A stretch of 24,866 nt of DNA from Multifurca ochricompacta. Taxonomy: Eukaryota; Basidiomycota; Agaricomycetes; Russulales; Russulaceae. Of the stretch, positions 1-10,295 are shown piece by piece. Positions within the stretch are counted from its first letter, which is position 1; each line of letters starts with the position of its first letter. The notes beneath the pieces are model-generated. The model ran no database searches. It saw only the letters and a program-made list of their open reading frames with translations, and was not told where the DNA came from. A program made the translations under genes and the position numbers. Location of the stretch: positions 1 through 24,866 of the forward strand of contig WTXG01000409.1 of the NCBI GenBank assembly GCA_022496185.1. Direction: 5' to 3'.

Positions 1-3000
1 CCTCTTGCACATTCCCGCTTGCCTCCTTTTGCACCTATAATCTTATCATCTTTGTACATATCCTCATCATCAGCAAATAATTGATCCCATGTAAAACCTT
101 CTGCTACATCGTCAGCACCTCCAGCCAACTCTAAGTCCATTTCTTCAAGGTTCTCCTCCTCCTCTGTTGCCACTACAATGTCTCGGAAGATCAGGTCATT
201 ATGGAACAGACATTTTAAACATTGTAAAGCTTCAACAATGTCTCCCTTGAGCCGATTGCGTTGCTTGCTTAGGGTAATGCCAGCAGAAGAGAATGCACGC
301 TCGCTTGATACTGAAGATGCCATGATGGCAAGATAGTCACGGGCAAGGGAAGCCGCGATCGGATAACGAGGTGCATTGAGCTAAATGAAAAGCAGTGTCT
401 CAGTAACTATGAGACCATCACGACAGCGAATACGCACACCCCACCACTCCACAACTGTCATACCAGGTGGGATTATATCATTAGTATCAATATAGCGTTT
501 GAAATCAATCATCCATGGTGGTGATAACGCATGAACAGCAACATCATCTGATTCATCCGAATCAGTGTCACGCAGAAGGCTGTGAGTTTTCTGTCGCTTG
601 GCAACACGGGTAGTGGAAGATTTGGAAGACAGGGCGTTGGCAGCTTGAAGTTGTTCATAACGCTCCTTGAACTTTGCTGATGTGAGCAAGAATAGTAAAT
701 TCTGAAGTAACATACCGCATTCCGTGCCAATGTTAAGACTTCCTGTTGGAGCTCTGCATTCCAGTGTTTTTCGAAGTGAGCCATCTTTTTCTCAGGATGT
801 AGCACTAGTGGCCATCAGGGATGACAAAAAGACACAGAGACTTTGAATGTACGCAAGGCTAGGATATGAGCATCAGAATCTGCAGTCTTTTGGTAGTATT
901 CATTGAGCTTCATGGTGGCAGCATCAAGTGCAGACTTAAATGAATTGTATTTGAGTTTATCAGCTCGGCTAGACCATGCAGCATGCAGCGTTTCGATTGC
1001 AGGAACAGCGTTGGAGAGAGTGGGAATACGAGCAGATGAGAATGCTTGCTGTGCTTTGTCGGCATGCTGCACACAGGTCAATAATTACACATCATGGAAG
1101 CGCAGGAGGAACACACGCTGAGGAGGCCACAGAATACACTAACGCGGTGCCACTCATCCTCGGAGAGCATGAGAGCATCAGTTTTTTTCGTGCTTCAAGA
1201 TTACCATCTGTGCAAACACCAAGTTCATAGACAAATTCATCGACAAACTATCTGAAGATAAGCGGCAGTCAACGTGCTGTAAAAATATTGTACTTGCCTT
1301 CCGCTTTGATTCGGCACGATTTAACATCACATATGTGGATCCCCATCGCACCTTCATGTGAGTAACAGCTGCATGGGCTGCTTCACCCCTTTCCGAATCT
1401 GGATGGACTTGAAAAGTTCTTTACGTTGTGAGGAGGAACGCTCCTGGAAGGTAGATCAGTACATATGGCTAGCACACAAAATTATACTGACCTTGACAGA
1501 AATTGCACGTATGAGCCCTAATTCATCTCGTTCCCAAGCACCGACATCTGGTGTGTGTTCATCGATGTTGTGAGGGTTGTAATACTTGGCTTTACTTGTG
1601 TCGAGATGAGAGCTTGGGTAGCAAGGTTGATGATATGAGCAAGGCACCTGCAGAGTTAAAAGAACGTTGATAAGGTACTGCGAACAACTACGGAAATATC
1701 AACTCACCAAATATGTCGCTTTTTGACATCAAATGTCTGCCCTGTTTTACTTTCATAACAATGAGCAAATTCAGCAATCATTGTGCCGTTGTTCGATGCA
1801 TTGTCACAGGTTATATGACCAATCTACAGATGGTAAGTAAATAAATGAAATTTGATCGGAATTACTTGCCTTGCGAACAATTCCAAGGCGGTTGCAGATC
1901 TTGTAAAGAGCTTGGCCTAATCATTGGCCATTGTGTGCCATATTCATCTGTGTAAATCCGAGAAGAGCATGTTCCAACGTCCATTTACCTGGTGAATGCT
2001 CCTCAATCCAATGACCAGTCACAGCAAAATACCCATCTATATTCGAGGCTTGCCATGCATCACAAGTTAGACTGATTTGTCCAGAAACGTATTGGCTCTG
2101 GGAAAGTGGATTAGAACATGAAGCTGCAAATGAAAAGGTACAAACTTGAGACGATCTTTCAGCTTAGTCATTTGCATCTTGAAGAGGGTAATTATTTCGT
2201 CACGCGTTTGCTTTCTGTTGGGGATCTTGATGCCGCGGGTTGCTCGAGAGGCAAGATGTATCATATGTTGGAAGGAGGGATGTTCAAAAGCAGAAATAGA
2301 CTGTCGGTGACAATGAGAACTGACATTGGAATAAATAACAAGATGTACCTGATCGGTTTCAATCAGCCACTGTATCGCAGCTTCCTTGAATACATCATCT
2401 GTGTAGGGAAGTGGCTTGCTGTCAGGATCCACAGGATGGAAGTGTTCGTCCACTTGAGTTTGTTCCATTTCTTTCTCAAGAACCTCTTTGCGTCTTGCAT
2501 TTGCATCCTCAGGGAGCATTGATAGGAAACCCGTAGACTTGCACCACTGTCGATATGTACCCTGGTGATGGAGGGATTCAATCAACAACAAATTATGAGA
2601 AAAACAGTACCTCGCACCTTGTGCTTTGCAGCCATGTGACGTGAAGAGTTGTATGTTGGTTAACAAGAAGTTGATCCTTTTGTTGCGGCCATCTCCAGAT
2701 CTGTGAGAATCTCAAATCTCAGATAAACAGATATATATATGACGTTGGTCACTCACGCGCACAACTTGCACCGACGCCGACCATGTTTATCACCTTTCAT
2801 GTGCACCACAGGCTCAAAAAACTGATTGAGATCTGCTGTCAGGCTCTTCTTATTCTTGTCACTTGGTGTATCAGAATCGATGTCCATGACATTGACATCT
2901 TTGTACATTCCATTCCCATCTGTTTGAGGAACGTTACTTGTATCTGCGATAGGTATTATTACTACTATAGCTTATCTGATGAATTAATCACATACCCAAT

Positions 3001-3383
3001 GGCTTTCGTATGTGCTTTTGTTTCTGCTTGATTTTCTTTGCTGCTGTAGGTGCATGATCTGAATCCTGATCTGAATCGTCACTATCCGGATCAGTAGGCA
3101 GGATGGTGCTAGCTTTGGATGTGGTTGTAGGGGTTATCAGTGGCAGTGATAGTGCTTCTGATTGATCTTCATCTTGCTGTTCAGGAGGGTGATCAACAGT
3201 AACATTGCCAGCCTGAGCACTTAGAAGAGTGATCCGTGTGGCCTCTGCTGCACGTTTCGCCTGGGCATGTGCAATGCTCACACGATGAGAAGCTAGTGCA
3301 GGTTGTGCAGCATTAGAATCAGCAGTTAGACGGCTGGAGGGAATAGGAGGGCGTCTATCTCGTGGTGCTCTTTCTGTTGACAT
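1..3383 (-). pseudogene. hAT transposase (BED zinc finger, RNase H-like core, C-terminal dimerisation domain), decayed
   Basis: Splice sites support 14 exons: 3383-2996, 2943-2757, 2700-2618, 2561-2349, 2300-2146, 2095-1870, 1823-1708, 1647-1492, 1443-1298, 1247-1117, 1066-853, 804-716, 671-438, 380-<1. The order is an acidic low-complexity N-terminus; a BED-type finger (CKLC in exon 2, RHMAAKH in exon 3); GTYRQWCKSTGF; KIPNRKQTRDEI; the catalytic-core segments SLTCDAWQASN, ITCDNASNNGTM and CLAHIINLATQAL; and the dimerisation region LARDYLAIMASSVSSERAF. Lesions: an in-frame TAA at 2660-2662 in the BED exon, a TGA at 1921-1923, a 1-bp loss near 1596-1602, and a further frame change around 1355-1400. 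The exon 2/3 junction also does not join in the expected phase. The C-terminus continues past base 1. Superfamily assignment is firm; activity is very unlikely. Confidence 0.88.
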
Positions 3384-4207
3384 GATGATAAAGATGATTG
3401 CTAGGTTGTTGGATCACTGGCTCTCATTGTATGCACCCTTATATACTTGTGGAGAGACCTAGCTGAAGGAGTGTTTATAATATAACAGAGGTGAAGCCAT
3501 GTGAGGCGAAACAAAAGTGGAATAAGCAAAAGGGAATAAAGGGAGAAACAGGGTAGCCGGGTATAAGGAAATGAATAGGTAAGTGGCCCGGAACCATACA
3601 ATCCGAATACCGACCGTTAATATGCTAAGTAAAATTGCTTGTACCATGGATTAATCGCGCTTGTACCGGTGTCAGAGTCTGTCCGAAACTAAAGTCAGGC
3701 AAACGTTAGAAATTTAATTGACAGTATAGTAATGGAAGAGTGAGAGCAAATGGGTCCCGCCAAAAGTGGCGATGACCGGAGGATTCGCGTCCAATGCCTG
3801 AGCCATCGGAAGGAAACAGGCGTCATGATGGCATGGGAATATATTTTAGATACTACAATACTACAATCTATCTCACCTTGTTAACTTAGATGCTTGCAAT
3901 AACACAATAGCAACTGCTTTATCTATAGCAGATTTGGTGGCTTTATATACAATTTAGATGTACTATATCAGCTACCAAATTAAAGTAAACGAATGCGCGC
4001 GTTATCTTGCTTGTTAATGAAAGTGATTTCATCACATGATCGATCTGAGATGTATATACTCAGTATCTTAATTAATGTGAGACATGTTTTTATCTCATCA
4101 ATTGTTTTATCTAAACGCGATCACAATTATGTCAGACTACTTCTGTACCAGTATTCTGGTTCAACAGTCCGCAAAAATCCGGATAGAAAGTGTGACTCAG
4201 CCACCAA

Positions 4208-4360
4208 AAGCCACGGCCTAAGCCGCGGCTTCAGGCTTTCCAAACCTGAAGCCTGAGCCATGGGCCGCTGGAAGCCGTTTTCACGGCCTATGTCAGCCCG
4301 GCTTTTTCCGGCTCAGAAACGGCCGGCTTACGGCTTCAAGCTGAGCCGTGCAAACACTAG
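4208..4360. repeat. Subterminal repeats and terminus of the hAT element
   Basis: A GC-rich block holds many short direct and inverted copies of a GGCTT / AAGCC / GCCGG core, for example ccgcggcttcaggctt, ggaagccgttttcacggcc and gccggcttacggcttcaag. It ends at gcaaacactag. Such clusters are characteristic of hAT subterminal regions. The unit is imperfect and no period is regular enough to call a satellite. Confidence 0.6.
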
Positions 4361-4880
4361 TTGTATGCGAAGGGAAAGGATTTGGAAGTGGGCAAAGGAT
4401 GAGAGTGAGGGTGAAAGTGCAGGAAGACAAAGCGAACAGCTCAAAGGCAAGGGATGAGAAGCCTTCCACAAGGTGGGGCTAATCTCCTAGGTAATCAGGA
4501 ACCAGATCACAAGTGGACAGTCTGGAGCTGTCCATTCTATTCCCAAAGGGTTTATATACGTAATTACAACCAGGACTTTGGTCTGTGCACTACTTTAGGG
4601 GAGGTTAACTTTGCTTTAACTCCCCACTGATCCACCAATGAGAATAGCCCCACTTTTGGGCTTAGAAATCTGCAGTCTGCAGTCCGCAGTTTGTGGACTG
4701 CTGTTTAGGCATTGTGGGGTTCTGTTAGTATTCTTCCCACAGGTCTCCAGTTTGGCAGGAGTCTGGCCCTGGTCTGCACCAGCCCTTCTCTGGTCTTAAT
4801 CTAGGGTTATCTTTGTCTCTGAGGGTTCTGCAAGGTCTCTGGGAGCATCCAGAGATTTCCAGGGGGTCAGGAGGTCTCTA
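4361..4880. other. Intergenic repeat-like DNA, possible LTR remnant; no gene seen
   Basis: No coding segment is convincing. Visible structure: a TATA-like tttatatacg near 4552; a small tandem of a gcagtc/gcagtt unit around 4670-4700 (ctgcagtctgcagtccgcag); a CT/GGTCT-rich stretch from 4740 to 4875; and tgtcagttcatgaca near its right border. A TATA box within a stretch of roughly 450 bp that begins near TG and ends near CA would suit a solo LTR. No partner LTR or target duplication is in the window, so this is only a suggestion. Confidence 0.25.
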
Positions 4881-5180
4881 GGGTGTCAGTTCATGACACA
4901 TATTGTATATTGTAACATAAATGGTTTGAAGAGCAGGGGATCAATCTTTTGGATTGGCCTGCTCAGTCTCCAGACATTAACTCCATAGAACATCTATGGC
5001 ACATGCTCAAAATGTGAATTCTAGGCTACAAAAAGCCTGTTGGAGGGGTTTGGGAAGTATGGGAGAGGCCATCAGTAGAATGGGATAAGACCAATGAAGA
5101 GGACTGTCAGAGATTGATATAGAGTATGCCTAGATGGCTAGGAGCAGTTACCAAGGCCAAAGGAGGCCATATCAAGTACT
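4881..5180 (+). pseudogene. Tc1/mariner transposase, C-terminal DDE fragment
   Basis: One frame reads KWFEEQGINLLDWPAQSPD followed by INSIEHLWHMLK, the hallmark end of the DDE domain; the last catalytic acidic residue is the Glu of the SIEHLW block (N-P-I-E-x-L-W in relatives). It continues as LGYKKPVGGVWEVWE and PRWLGAVTKAKGGHIKY. Two in-frame stops interrupt it, TGA at 5015-5017 and TAG at 5120-5122, and a TAA lies upstream near 4912. All are one C-to-T change from CGA or CAG/CAA. Nothing recognisable of the N-terminal two thirds lies upstream. It is a dead fragment and the family call is secure. Confidence 0.8.
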
Positions 5181-5212
5181 AGAATTGGTGTTTAATGTTT
5201 AGAAAATAGATG

Positions 5213-5416
5213 CTCAAAAAACTGTCCACATGATGAAGCAGATTGAATGGTTGATATCTTGATCAATTCTTCATAGATTCTTATGAACCAAGACTCATTG
5301 GAAAGCTCTGAATCTAGGCTATGTTTCATACACTCATAGCTTGGCTTCATTTCCTTTGTTACTTTGTAATATATGTATTTGTACAAAAGTTCAAAACATG
5401 TGGACAGTTTTTTGAG
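5213..5416. repeat. Perfect 20-nt inverted repeat of the Tc1/mariner end
   Basis: The arm at 5213-5232 (ctcaaaaaactgtccacatg) is the exact reverse complement of 5397-5416. The arms flank a loop of 164 bases. The outer arm is part of the element's terminus. Confidence 0.85.
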
Positions 5417-5677
5417 CCACTGTATCTTTATGGCTCACCCAAATGTACTGAGGCACCTGAAGTAGATACAACTGCTCTTGCTTTAGGAAGCTGCACATGG
5501 AATAAAAATTGAATCAAAAAAAATAAAAAAGTACCTATTTTTTCCGCAACCCTAGCCAGCGCTTACCGTGGTCACGTGTCGAGCGTTGTTGGTCGTCGCC
5601 TCTGTTTGCACCATTTCCTGTTTCCTTCCATTCCTTTCTTTTTCCTCACTACCTTTCCACTGTCCATATTATCTGAA

Positions 5678-6740
5678 ATGGCACCATTCAAGTCCTCCGG
5701 AAAGTCCACCGCCAAAGTGAGCCCTAGTAATGCTGTCATAGGTTTCTTGCCGACTGTACAACGTTGCCATACTGTTAGTCTCGTGCATCAGACGACACCG
5801 TCTGGGTCCACGACAGAGCTCCAGGGGCTCCAAGGAACGCCACGCAGTCCCCTAACCCAAATGCTCCGCCCAGCAACAAGCTTATGATTACGAACTTACA
5901 TTATGAAATTACGCCGAAGGACTTGACGGTATGCTCTGTCCACCCTCTCGGTTCGCTCACGTATGATAACCTTCGCTTCCCCTCTGAAGGCAATTTTTGG
6001 ACAAATAGGCACGCTCGTGCGCGAGCCATTCATCAGGGTACGAAAATCCGACTACCATTACCCCGCGTTATTGTCATAGAAGAAAAACCTCAACCTTCTC
6101 GCCCCTTCGTTCCGGGATTCTGTTATATTGACGCATTTGCGTTCCCCCTTTCGTCACGTCGCATCTGTACTTCGATATCCGAATGTTAGTATGATCGTAG
6201 CGGTCGCTCGTCGGGCGTTGCTATCATCACATTCGAGACATTGGCAGAGGCAACGCGAGCAAAAAAGCAGTTAGACGGTGTTTTGGCAAAAGGTAAGACT
6301 GAATTTTTTATTTTTTATTTAGTTCTCAATCATAAGCACATTCAAAGGTCAACCTATCTCTATTGAATTTGACCAAGGGGGTCCGCGTCATGCTAGAGCA
6401 CCGGCGTCCTCGCTGCTCAGCCGAATCCAGAAGCCACCGCTTCTGAATCGTCTCAGTCAAGCGCAGAATGATGCCAAGGCATCCCTGATGTGGGTTGATC
6501 CGTCGCCTCTCGTTTTTCCTTTCACAAACGTCACTTCGCAGCCAAAGCAAGAGAGTGAGTTCAATCCGCGGTAGGGGACGAGGACCGGGGACTGGCCCAG
6601 CTCGCGGCCGCATTTCTACTCCGCTACCGAAAAGTGCCGCAGAACTCGACAGTGAATTAGATGCATTTATGTCTGTCGACAGCGGATTTGCCACACCTTC
6701 CACCAAGCCTGCAGAGAACGGGGATATGGAAATGGCGTAA
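5678..6740 (+). CDS. YRA1: Yra1/ALYREF-family mRNA export adaptor (RRM protein)
   Basis: Six exons splice in frame: 5678-5716, 5779-5928, 5990-6037, 6190-6292, 6348-6489, 6542-6740. They give about 226 aa. A single RRM spans residues 47-125: RNP2 is LMITNL (48-53), followed by IFGQIGTLVREPF, and RNP1 lies in RSSGVAIITF (85-94). Downstream come a basic linker, an RG-rich stretch (RGRGRGPGTG) and a C-terminal FoP-like box, AAELDSELDAFM. This is the Yra1/ALYREF plan: the protein joins the TREX complex and passes spliced mRNP to the Mex67 export receptor in the nucleus. The start at 5678 is chosen because it precedes the short first exon in frame; an upstream in-frame start near 5576 would add a hydrophobic leader unlike the family. 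The fifth intron (GTGGGT donor at 6490) is needed to reach the RG and FoP frame. The copy appears intact. The family call is firm; which fungal paralogue is not settled. Confidence 0.88.
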
Positions 6741-7046
6741 TTCTGCTATGCTTCCTCTGTAACTCCCCATCTAGTGACAAGCGTACTTCACCTTGTGGAC
6801 ATTATCGCTATTATCCAGAAGAATTCAGTGCCACCTGGTTGTATCTCGTTTCGCTTTATCTCCATTCTCCGTCAGAAATGCCTGCCAGGTTTCAGATAGC
6901 CAGGGGCAAATGTAACTGAACATATAAGTGTTGGGACCCTTGAGTCGCACCAGCTACCCGCCGTGTGTGTGGGTACGGCCAGGAAGCACCACTTTCTTTG
7001 AGTTTCCCAGCACATCTTTAAAAGCGACGCGTGTATTAAGGTCACT
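6741..7046. other. 3' flank of the YRA1-like gene; no further gene seen
   Basis: This is presumably the 3' UTR and intergenic spacer. A short antisense ORF here shows no family motif. Confidence 0.4.
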
Positions 7047-7229
7047 ATGTTTTTCTTCGTTGTTAATCATAAGATCATGATCCCCATGCTGTACGACTCG
7101 CCTCTCGCGGACTTGTACAGATTGCTCATGAAATGGAACATGAGTCAGGTTCAAGGCGGTGAGGCTGTGGCTGTAAGTTCAGTTCTGCAATGCAAGCGGA
7201 TACCCTAACCTGTCGTTCAGCTGCGGTAA
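7047..7229 (+). CDS. Possible 44-aa two-exon gene, unidentified
   Basis: An ATG at 7047 opens 42 codons. A textbook fungal intron follows at 7173-7220: GTAAGT donor, CTAAC branch point at 7204-7208 about ten bases before the CAG acceptor. The second exon adds two codons and a stop (CTG CGG TAA). The peptide holds MIPMLYDSPLADLYRLLMKW and ends GGEAVALR. It has a hydrophobic, Met-rich start and no motif I can place. The intron is the main evidence. The frame is open upstream to a TGA near 7006, so an extra 5' exon is possible. It could be the last part of a larger gene whose earlier exons I did not find. Confidence 0.35.
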
Positions 7230-8212
7230 TTGTCTTAGATAGGCACAACTAGGAAGCAAACGGCTAATATTACTACATGAACAAGCGCAGAAGTTACAAT
7301 GTTTATGCAATGCACACCGAATGGCTGATCGATTTAAGCATCATCGAGGTCACTAGCGCGTACCTTGGAAATGACATTAGCACGTTTCTGACGGCAGCGG
7401 CAGTCACCCTTACGTCGAGGCACAGAGTTGCATGTCAGTTGATCTTCTTAAACTGTCATAGTACAGGCTTTCAATCACTACCTTCCATGATAACCCAACA
7501 CTGGGCAATATTTGCTACAATTCACCCCTTTGCCACGTCTGTAGTCTCAATGCCGGCAACAAAGCAATGATCCGGTCGGCCTCTCCCTTGGTGGCAGGTG
7601 TCAATCATGATGACTGACAACAAAGGTGGATGTACATAGACATGTTATCCCACAACCCAAATGGTTAGTTATATTTTGTCATTATGTGGTTTGTAAGAGC
7701 TAGAAAAGTGAGTAGCTCAGTCTTTGGAACAGAAAGACTGTATTGCTAGGTAATAAGTACCTAGAAAAGCAAGTAGCTACAACAAAGAATTAGCAAAAGA
7801 CAATGTAGCTATGAAGAGAATGGTACTGACCTCAGTCTTTGGAACAGAAAGCTGAGGATACTAACTATGTGAATAGTCCTATAATAAAGCAATCAAGTAA
7901 GAAATATGCTGCATGCTGTGGCTGCTATTCCAACACATAATACAGCTTGCATATTTTATTCTACATACTTAAAAAACAGTTTCCTGCTGTTAAACACCCA
8001 AAACTGAAATACATGACTCCAATGCAGATAGCTATGAGGCAGGCTCAGGAGAAGTGAGGCACATTACATATTGTTTGTCTCTGTATGTACATCACGTGAT
8101 GCGCCACAATGTGCTGGGTGAATTGCATCCAGTCCCCTTACTTAGGTTCGGTTCTGTATTAATACAGCTTGGTAAGTCTGCTGAAACGAATGACGTTCAG
8201 CTACCACTTAAG
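7230..8212. other. Long intergenic stretch, no recognised gene
   Basis: Short ORFs here (for example 97 codons at 7277-7570) show no domain and no splice pattern. Two related hairpin repeats lie at 7718-7740 and 7831-7856. An exon of the membrane-protein remnant downstream may lie near 8140-8171, just before a GTAAGT at 8172, but no coding similarity confirms it. Confidence 0.4.
7717..7856. repeat. Duplicated hairpin motif
   Basis: The motif ctcagtctttggaacagaaa occurs at 7717-7736 and 7831-7850. The first copy forms CAGTCTTT-ggaacag-AAAGACTG (8-bp perfect stem). The second forms a similar stem closed by CTCAG/CTGAG, so its right arm has changed together with the pairing. A second pair, agaaaag(t/c)(g/a)agtagct, flanks the first copy. 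The function is unknown. Confidence 0.55.
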
Positions 8213-8873
8213 CGCCTCAAGTTCTTCAGTTATCTGGCTTTCACCTGCACATCAGCCCTCATCGCCTTGCGAGTGTAAGTCTTCGATGGTTTCTCGCTTG
8301 GTTAAGATTGGTTCACAGCTATCGGCAGGATTGCAATCTGGCTTTGGACCCGTGGTATCGTCGTATTATGCACAGTTAACTTTTGCGTTCTTTCTCCATG
8401 ATACGCACTAGATACACATCATCCTCTTCATGGGTGGACCCAAGTTTTAGACATTATCCAACTAACCAATATCATACACACTCTCATCCTGTCAGCCGGC
8501 TTCTTTACCATCCATAGGAACATTTTATATGGATCCCTGGTATGAGTTGCGTTCGAACGCAGACAAGCTGGCTTTACAGTACCCAACGGTCTGGTCAACT
8601 CAATGGTTGTGGCTGATCTTTCCTTCTTGTTTCTGTAATTGATCGGTCTCCTGCACTTTGGACGCACTCGCTCTCGTGGCGTCTGGGGCTATTATACAAG
8701 CAGGTGAGCTGATCGGTCTAGTTGCCGCGGCCTTTTAGTGAACGAGGTACAGGGCCTCATTTGGCTGGCAGTAGCGAGTTTCATCCAGCTTGTTGCCGTG
8801 GTACGCCGGGTCGATATTCGTTTCAAGTGATACTCACGTTTTGTACAGTTATTTTTCAACATTGATCTCAATG
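8213..8873 (+). pseudogene. Multi-pass membrane protein of an Agaricomycete-type family, broken copy
   Basis: Exon-like pieces line up in order on the plus strand. 8213-8274 encodes RLKFFSYLAFTCTSALIALR (a transmembrane helix). From 8329 comes VIAIWLWTRGIVVLCTVNFC (second helix). About 8560-8698 encodes GLVNSMVVADLSFLFL and LIGLLHFGRTRSRGVW. 8753-8800 encodes GLIWLAVASFIQLV, and 8849-8873 LFFNIDLN. Plausible introns separate them (GTAAGT at 8275, GTGAGC near 8703, GTACGC at 8801, GTACGT at 8874). The pattern of hydrophobic helices, an R-x-x-AIW segment, LIGLL and GLIWL matches a multi-pass family I recall from Agaricomycetes, often listed as DUF6533-like or uncharacterised. Lesions: TAA at 8636-8638 (one change from CAA), a frame change near 8686-8690 just before LLYKQ, and another upstream of GLVNS. 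N- and C-terminal parts are not found. The family name is tentative; the broken state is clear. Confidence 0.6.
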
Positions 8874-8949
8874 GTACGTGTCTGTTGCTTCGAGGAGAGG
8901 TGTTCCTCAGGCGTTCTTTGCTCACTATCTGCTGCATCTAGAAGCATAG

Positions 8950-10295
8950 TGCTTTGCGCGTAACCGATTTGCGATTTGCAATGAGGATTCTATTGACCCT
9001 TATCGAGATGTTCCTGACCCGGCGAGTAAGCAACTCTTTTGTTGTGCTCACTCTCAGAGTGATCTACGGGAGTTCAGGTTTATACAATGTACGAAATTTT
9101 TGGTCTTTGTACATGCCTGAAGCGACGTGCATCCCGGCAAATTTGCAAATCTCCCATGAATTGTGCCCTCGTTAATTTTGGTGGCTGCCTGGATGTTATC
9201 GCAGGAGAGCGGTCGTAGATTTTGATGCATTAGTATCCCAGTCCGCGCAGCGGCTGGTCGGTTAGTCCGAAGGGATGATTGAGGGGAATAAATTCATCTA
9301 GAACCGGCCAACTGTAGATATGACTAAAACAGACTTAACTGGTTGTTGATGGACGGCCTGCACGTCCTCCAACATGTAAACCACGTTAATGGAGCCCACT
9401 CTTGTGGGGGCGAGGGTACCACAGTTGTCAATATGAATATTGAAGGGAATCGGGGAGACGGGAGGCATGGGGACTTACAGGCTTGGATTGGCTATTGGGC
9501 TCATAGGAGTGGCGCGTGCCACGACCATTCTTGCTCGTATTTTTATTGAACTGTCAGTTGTCTACTCAATAGTTGGGTAGGATAAGGCAGGATCCTATCG
9601 CTCGTCAATCTGCGAAAATGCGCTCTTCGCTGAAAACCGGGAATGCGGAGAGCATATATCCTCTTGGTGAATGTTGATCTATCTGGTAATGACTTAGGCC
9701 TTTCGCTCCCATAGAACCGTCAAGTACGTGCTCGGTCCGCAAACTTCTTTGGTGAGGTTTCGGTGATACAATGGTGGCTTGTTGATTGTCGGTTATCCGC
9801 ATCACGCTTACCGAGGGATCTCAATGAGGTTGCAGGTGGCTTGCAACAAATAACTAATACATCTTGGCCGAGGTCATCTATTACAGAACTCCGAGTAGAG
9901 TGTGAAAGCAGTGCAGCATAAAAGATCGTCACGTCATTGCCACACTTCGAGGGTTCATTGCACTTTTCCCAGTACGGCAACTGTTAAAGTCAGACGTGGG
10001 ACCAAAAAAGGCGTTGAAAACCGAGACGTAACTTGGATAGTAAGTTATGGTGAGGACAGCATGAGGCACGGGACAGCTATTGGCCAAAGTTACACGAGGA
10101 GCCCATGAATAGGATTCTGTTCTAACATGAGAGCAATGAGCGGACGGTTCCTATGCCAGTTACGGGCTCTATTCTACGTGAGGGGGTGAGATCGAGCGTT
10201 CGATTCCAGATACTTAGTGAACAAAGGCAAATACAAGCACTCAACGTGGGGTGGAAAATTCTCAATAAACTGGCTTACATTGACGGAAGACATAT
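8950..10295. other. Intergenic stretch, no recognised gene
   Basis: Both strands carry only short ORFs without domain signatures. A 57-codon minus-strand frame (about 9300-9466) reads cleanly but matches nothing I know. The last few hundred bases are probably the 3' flank of the minus-strand gene that ends at 10296. No tRNA-like fold survived inspection. Confidence 0.4.

Larger units (their letters stand above)
1..4360 (-). mobile_element. hAT-superfamily DNA transposon, right-hand part (left end outside the window)
   Basis: The element holds a minus-strand transposase whose reading frame is still open at base 1. About 980 bp of noncoding DNA separates the transposase start (3383) from a terminus near 4358-4360. 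The terminus read inward begins CTAGTGTTTGCACGGCTC. It is followed by a subterminal block (4208-4350) rich in permuted GGCTT/AAGCC motifs, as is usual for hAT ends where transposase binds. A target-site duplication cannot be tested because the left end is missing; the right flank begins ttgtatgc. The boundary is inferred from the repeat-rich terminus and from its similarity to the start of the element at 24689. Confidence 0.75.
4881..5424 (+). mobile_element. Tc1/mariner-like element, 3' remnant with terminal inverted repeat
   Basis: The segment joins a C-terminal transposase fragment (4881-5180) to a noncoding tail. The tail ends at 5424 in ...gagccactgta; read inward this is tacagtggctcaaaaaactg, starting at a TA dinucleotide as Tc1/mariner insertions do. 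A perfect 20-nt inverted repeat links 5213-5232 to 5397-5416, an IR/DR-like arrangement. The 5' half of the element, with the helix-turn-helix domain and the first catalytic aspartate, is missing. A close relative of this terminus (25 of 28 bases by eye) occurs at 14639. Confidence 0.7.

Noticed and set aside
4660..4705. CRISPR-like or satellite repeat
   Set aside because: Only a few imperfect copies of a gcagtc unit without spacers; a small tandem, in a eukaryotic genome.
5576..5677. Upstream in-frame start for the YRA1-like gene
   Set aside because: It would add a hydrophobic leader not found in a nuclear RRM protein family; the ATG at 5678 fits better.
9343..9549. 68-codon plus-strand ORF and a 57-codon minus-strand ORF over the same bases
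   Set aside because: Neither has a recognisable motif or splice context; overlapping clean frames of this length arise by chance in GC-balanced DNA.
10180..10215. tRNA-like B box (gcgttcgattcc)
   Set aside because: Flanking bases do not form a T stem, and no A box, anticodon arm or acceptor stem pairs around it. A similar minus-strand motif near 10451 fails for the same reason.
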